Source: a virus
IMG/VR virus record: IMGVR_UViG_3300034062_007842
Span: 1-24,599 of that record
Length of the DNA: 24,599 nucleotides
Direction: 5' to 3' (one strand)
The notes under the pieces are model-generated. The model made no database searches, was not told where the DNA came from, and worked only from the letters and a program-made list of their open reading frames with translations. Made by a program: the position numbers and the translations under genes. This document shows, one piece after another, positions 22,901 through 24,599 of the stretch. Each line of letters begins with the position of its first letter. The stretch's first letter is position 1.

Positions 22901-24599
22901 TGTAGTGGGCAAGATAGTTTGTCAAGAGATGCTCAAGTTTACACGGTGGGGGCAATGGCATGTCGAAGAACCTCAATTATTAATATAGATTACAAACCAT
23001 CACCTCCCCCAGAAGATGTGGACGTGCCTGAGGAAATTCCGTTCTTTGATGAACAAATCATCGAGCAAAGACGACCTAAACAGCCGGTAACGGAACTTGT
23101 TGAAGAAACTGTATTCCGTGACAATATTACAAAAAGAGTTCTGAGGAGTTTGCTATCTGAGTGTGATTACTTTGAGGTAATTAAACAAGACACACCAATG
23201 GTATATGACAGCTTGAGAGAAAAACTTAAATTTTTCCATCCAGCATTCCACTCTATTACACCGGAAGGATTGAACTCAAGACTTACATTCCTTCAGCAAT
23301 GTATGCGTCCAGGTGATACAATACCAACAGTTAAAGTAGACCAACAAGGTGGAAGCACTCTGCAATACAATAATGCCGTTAACACATCATTTGGTGCGCC
23401 GCCAGTTTTGATTTTAAGAGTTGGTGACTTTTTCCACTCAAAAATTATCCCAGAAAGTTTGAACCTTACTTATGAGGATTTGGATTTGAATCCTGAAGGA
23501 ATTGGAGTTCAACCGATGATTGCAAACGTTACTTTGTCTTTCCAATTTGTTGGTGGACAAGGATTGAAGGAGTCTGTTGATAAACTTCAAAATGCACTTT
23601 CGTTCAATTACTATGCTAACACAGAAATTTATGACGATAGAGCTGATGCGACAGATGATAGTTACAAAGTTATTGACCAACAATTCCTGGACCAACTTAA
23701 TCTTAAAACACCGCCACCTACAATCAATCAGGCAACCAATACACAACCTAAGAGTAACTTAGAATTTATTGGCACTGTACTGACAACTGTAAACACACCA
23801 AATGGTGATATAGGAACAATCCAGTACAAAGATTACATGACTGGTTTGGTTGCTCAAACACAAAACTATTTTACCACAATCAACAACAAAATTAGAGACC
23901 TCAATCTTCAATATAACAATGCCGTAAGACAACAGTTTAGTTTCAACAGAAGATATACAACCGGGGAAATGCTAGTTTCTGTTGGAGGTGGAGATGTTCC
24001 ACTCTTTGGTAAGCCTTCTACTTTTGAAAAAGATGTAAACGATGTTTTCTCAGGTTTTATAAGTGATATTAATAACGACACTGAAGGTTACATCACATAC
24101 TTGAATGAGGAAGTTGGGTTCTTCTCCAACAAAACTATAAGAGCAATTAAAAACAACTACAGAGATTACATCAACGACTTTAGAGGAACATTCCAAAATG
24201 CGGCAACAAGTATTTTACAAAATATTGTGGATGCTGAAACTTCTTACATTCAGTCTTTGTCAAGAGCCAATGTTATTCTATACAATGATACTAACCCAAA
24301 TTTGGGTACAGATGGATACCAAAGAACAGATGGAAATGCTGTTATAATTGATATTTCAGGTACAACGGCAATTTCAGCATCATCTGTTGGTGTGACGAAT
24401 ACTCTGCAAGAGTTAGATGCTGATTTGAATATAATAGTTTCTGCACTTACCGCATTTGAAACGGCAATCGAAAGCAACTATGAGGCAAACATTAGTGGAA
24501 AATCTTACATAGGTTTTCTAGTTACAAATTCTGGTGGTGAAGCTACTGTAAAGGCAGATGTCTTTGAACCATTTACTGATGATGATGATTTCTGGAATT
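19988..24599 (+). CDS. Giant baseplate structural protein with OmpA-like region, 3' end cut by window
   Basis: The frame is open from the ATG at 19988 to the window end, giving at least 1537 residues. Residues 651-704 contain MWFPPYGLTFNES, then a GRPEPVFTYSNSSRSGSLSWK segment (from 675) and VVDHPSVL. This FPPY then GRPEPVFTY then R-S-G-S-L order resembles baseplate proteins with LysM-type peptidoglycan-binding modules. Residues about 895-1000 resemble an OmpA C-terminal domain: a SNPQSESYNQLLSQRRMNSAV helix (904-924) with the typical LS-x-RR sequence, and ACRRTSIINIDY at the end. This domain binds cell-wall peptides in OmpA and MotB. Residues about 1139-1190 have VLILRVGDFFHSKIIPES and LNPEGIGVQPMIANVTLSF, a second repeat of the baseplate-type signature. 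The C-terminal 300 residues are mostly helical with Gln/Asn-rich coils. I infer a multi-domain baseplate hub or wedge component that may touch the cell wall. Confidence 0.8.
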   Translation, partial: MASPLDFPSSEVFRKKLVARNLMAYKKSPKLPNPPYNYETIQRDLSPVDTDDSLIDTPVLANLLYPLNQYGAEGGYKQVPYVGALQNTNSNEGEYGFQDANIIDEGYSAAQVGFPGVAPAWKPLNAYASTDQLTDSAQFFGSLEILTQNNGRSTNAQPYPNFNPSSYPLIGIMLNPDPQGSDGLLSSDSFLAKLGATTLRRQIEYNIAQQIRNNTRGRANFLNVNGGEDILAFINGRVPLLEPNWNITEGSTIVGAAAGLLNRISGSYAPFSVIPGNYFDPQINSGIPTTGQQLASAFLGANAAAGLGRFFARLNSQSNLRGSILFLENTGGGQRSQLFKNIDYNLYKPGYDRPIFDRVAGALQGRNTNNGEYYIGSVKSEPSQVFSPSGDVPVDQFGREIQAPVYGPQELAQLYEGPGRALNLGANGPTYSSGGDIVGGFTWVSPKFKGNAGKYVGLGGDAIAEDPDFRPSAYQPTESTEFQFRQGSIMDDTQRIIDSQPRGGRRLQHVGNAIDQVSKVFNDGYKEITKGSKVMRYIGEIGAEVGVEYCRIFQKDTPYLQYNDLQKTDGITTEGRRFSYSIFDKTYNLNIAPNKREGGQDSTNLIGGPNGYAKKYMFSLENLAWRSSNRPGYTVADLPVCERGPNGGRVMWFPPYGLTFNESTRASFKQTDFIGRPEPVFTYSNSSRSGSLSWKIVVDHPSVLNMLVNRVLNDTNIRQRADQILDSFFAGCRKYDLYELARKYYTVNPNDIFEIQQRLQTKNVPGEDVEYYVRTIQTGGFNTTDGGTPGGGYTPAGQNNQNSSSGFDYLKLQNYGLYFENDIPKPDLPVQNYPVYYNTYVSSTNKQIYNTKASQLGQEVQVSEFFTQVIEGNKSAIEEMLLQLSRDLENDTNATCNLVLESSASNPQSESYNQLLSQRRMNSAVQFISSIGSLNKYINSGRLTLNTGSTLGENAEVKPVGLNGKTFGTYNCSGQDSLSRDAQVYTVGAMACRRTSIINIDYKPSPPPEDVDVPEEIPFFDEQIIEQRRPKQPVTELVEETVFRDNITKRVLRSLLSECDYFEVIKQDTPMVYDSLREKLKFFHPAFHSITPEGLNSRLTFLQQCMRPGDTIPTVKVDQQGGSTLQYNNAVNTSFGAPPVLILRVGDFFHSKIIPESLNLTYEDLDLNPEGIGVQPMIANVTLSFQFVGGQGLKESVDKLQNALSFNYYANTEIYDDRADATDDSYKVIDQQFLDQLNLKTPPPTINQATNTQPKSNLEFIGTVLTTVNTPNGDIGTIQYKDYMTGLVAQTQNYFTTINNKIRDLNLQYNNAVRQQFSFNRRYTTGEMLVSVGGGDVPLFGKPSTFEKDVNDVFSGFISDINNDTEGYITYLNEEVGFFSNKTIRAIKNNYRDYINDFRGTFQNAATSILQNIVDAETSYIQSLSRANVILYNDTNPNLGTDGYQRTDGNAVIIDISGTTAISASSVGVTNTLQELDADLNIIVSALTAFETAIESNYEANISGKSYIGFLVTNSGGEATVKADVFEPFTDDDDFWN

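Noticed and set aside
1-24599. tRNA genes, CRISPR arrays, insertion sequences, attachment sites
   Set aside because: I scanned by eye for cloverleaf-like arms, regularly spaced repeats and terminal inverted repeats with transposase and saw none. A tRNAscan-type search would be needed to exclude tRNAs firmly.

Overview
This window looks like part of the genome of a T4-like tailed phage (myovirus). The evidence is a family B DNA polymerase of T4 gp43 type, a contractile tail sheath (gp18-like), a 162-residue tail tube protein (gp19-like), a gp26/gp51-like tail or baseplate assembly protein, a tape-measure-sized protein (gp29-like), neck or tail-completion candidates, and the start of a very large baseplate protein. 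The DNA is AT-rich. None of the start codons I could inspect has a convincing Shine-Dalgarno sequence, and several have A-rich leaders instead. One early-type gene has a candidate TTG-N20-TATATTTG promoter. These traits fit a host in the Bacteroidota (Flavobacteriia-like), but that is inference; no host gene is present.

Layout, left to right. 1-4333 is mostly plus strand: a 5'-truncated glycosyltransferase-like gene, a small beta-rich virion-like protein, the DNA polymerase, and a small protein resembling half of a type I restriction specificity domain. 4320-10607 is a minus-strand block. In transcription order it holds a SET-domain protein, a SNF2-family helicase interrupted at its Walker A motif by a LAGLIDADG intein, a Mn-type superoxide dismutase fused to a probable PD-(D/E)XK-like domain, a neck-like virion protein, and a small unknown. 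10658-24599 is a plus-strand morphogenesis block: a connector-like protein, a tail-completion-like protein, (one small ribbon-helix-helix-like gene on the minus strand), sheath, a HAD-family phosphatase, tube, a gp26-like protein whose C-terminus continues in another frame, tape measure, and a giant baseplate protein that runs off the window.

Regulation is unusually readable. Ten genes have TATTTAT[A/C/T] upstream in the sense direction. This is the reverse complement of the T4 late promoter core TATAAATA, so it may be this lineage's late promoter. The sheath and tube genes share the same motif-to-start spacing (33 nt), a similar A-rich leader, and a strong intrinsic terminator directly after the gene. 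In both cases that terminator abuts the next start codon, so the HAD and gp26-like genes probably depend on readthrough.

The items most worth a second look are the SOD-nuclease-like fusion under a late-type promoter, the out-of-frame extension of the gp26-like gene (programmed frameshift or homopolymer error), the inverted late-promoter motif, the intein, and the stand-alone HsdS-like protein overlapping the polymerase gene. No tRNA, CRISPR array or insertion sequence was seen.
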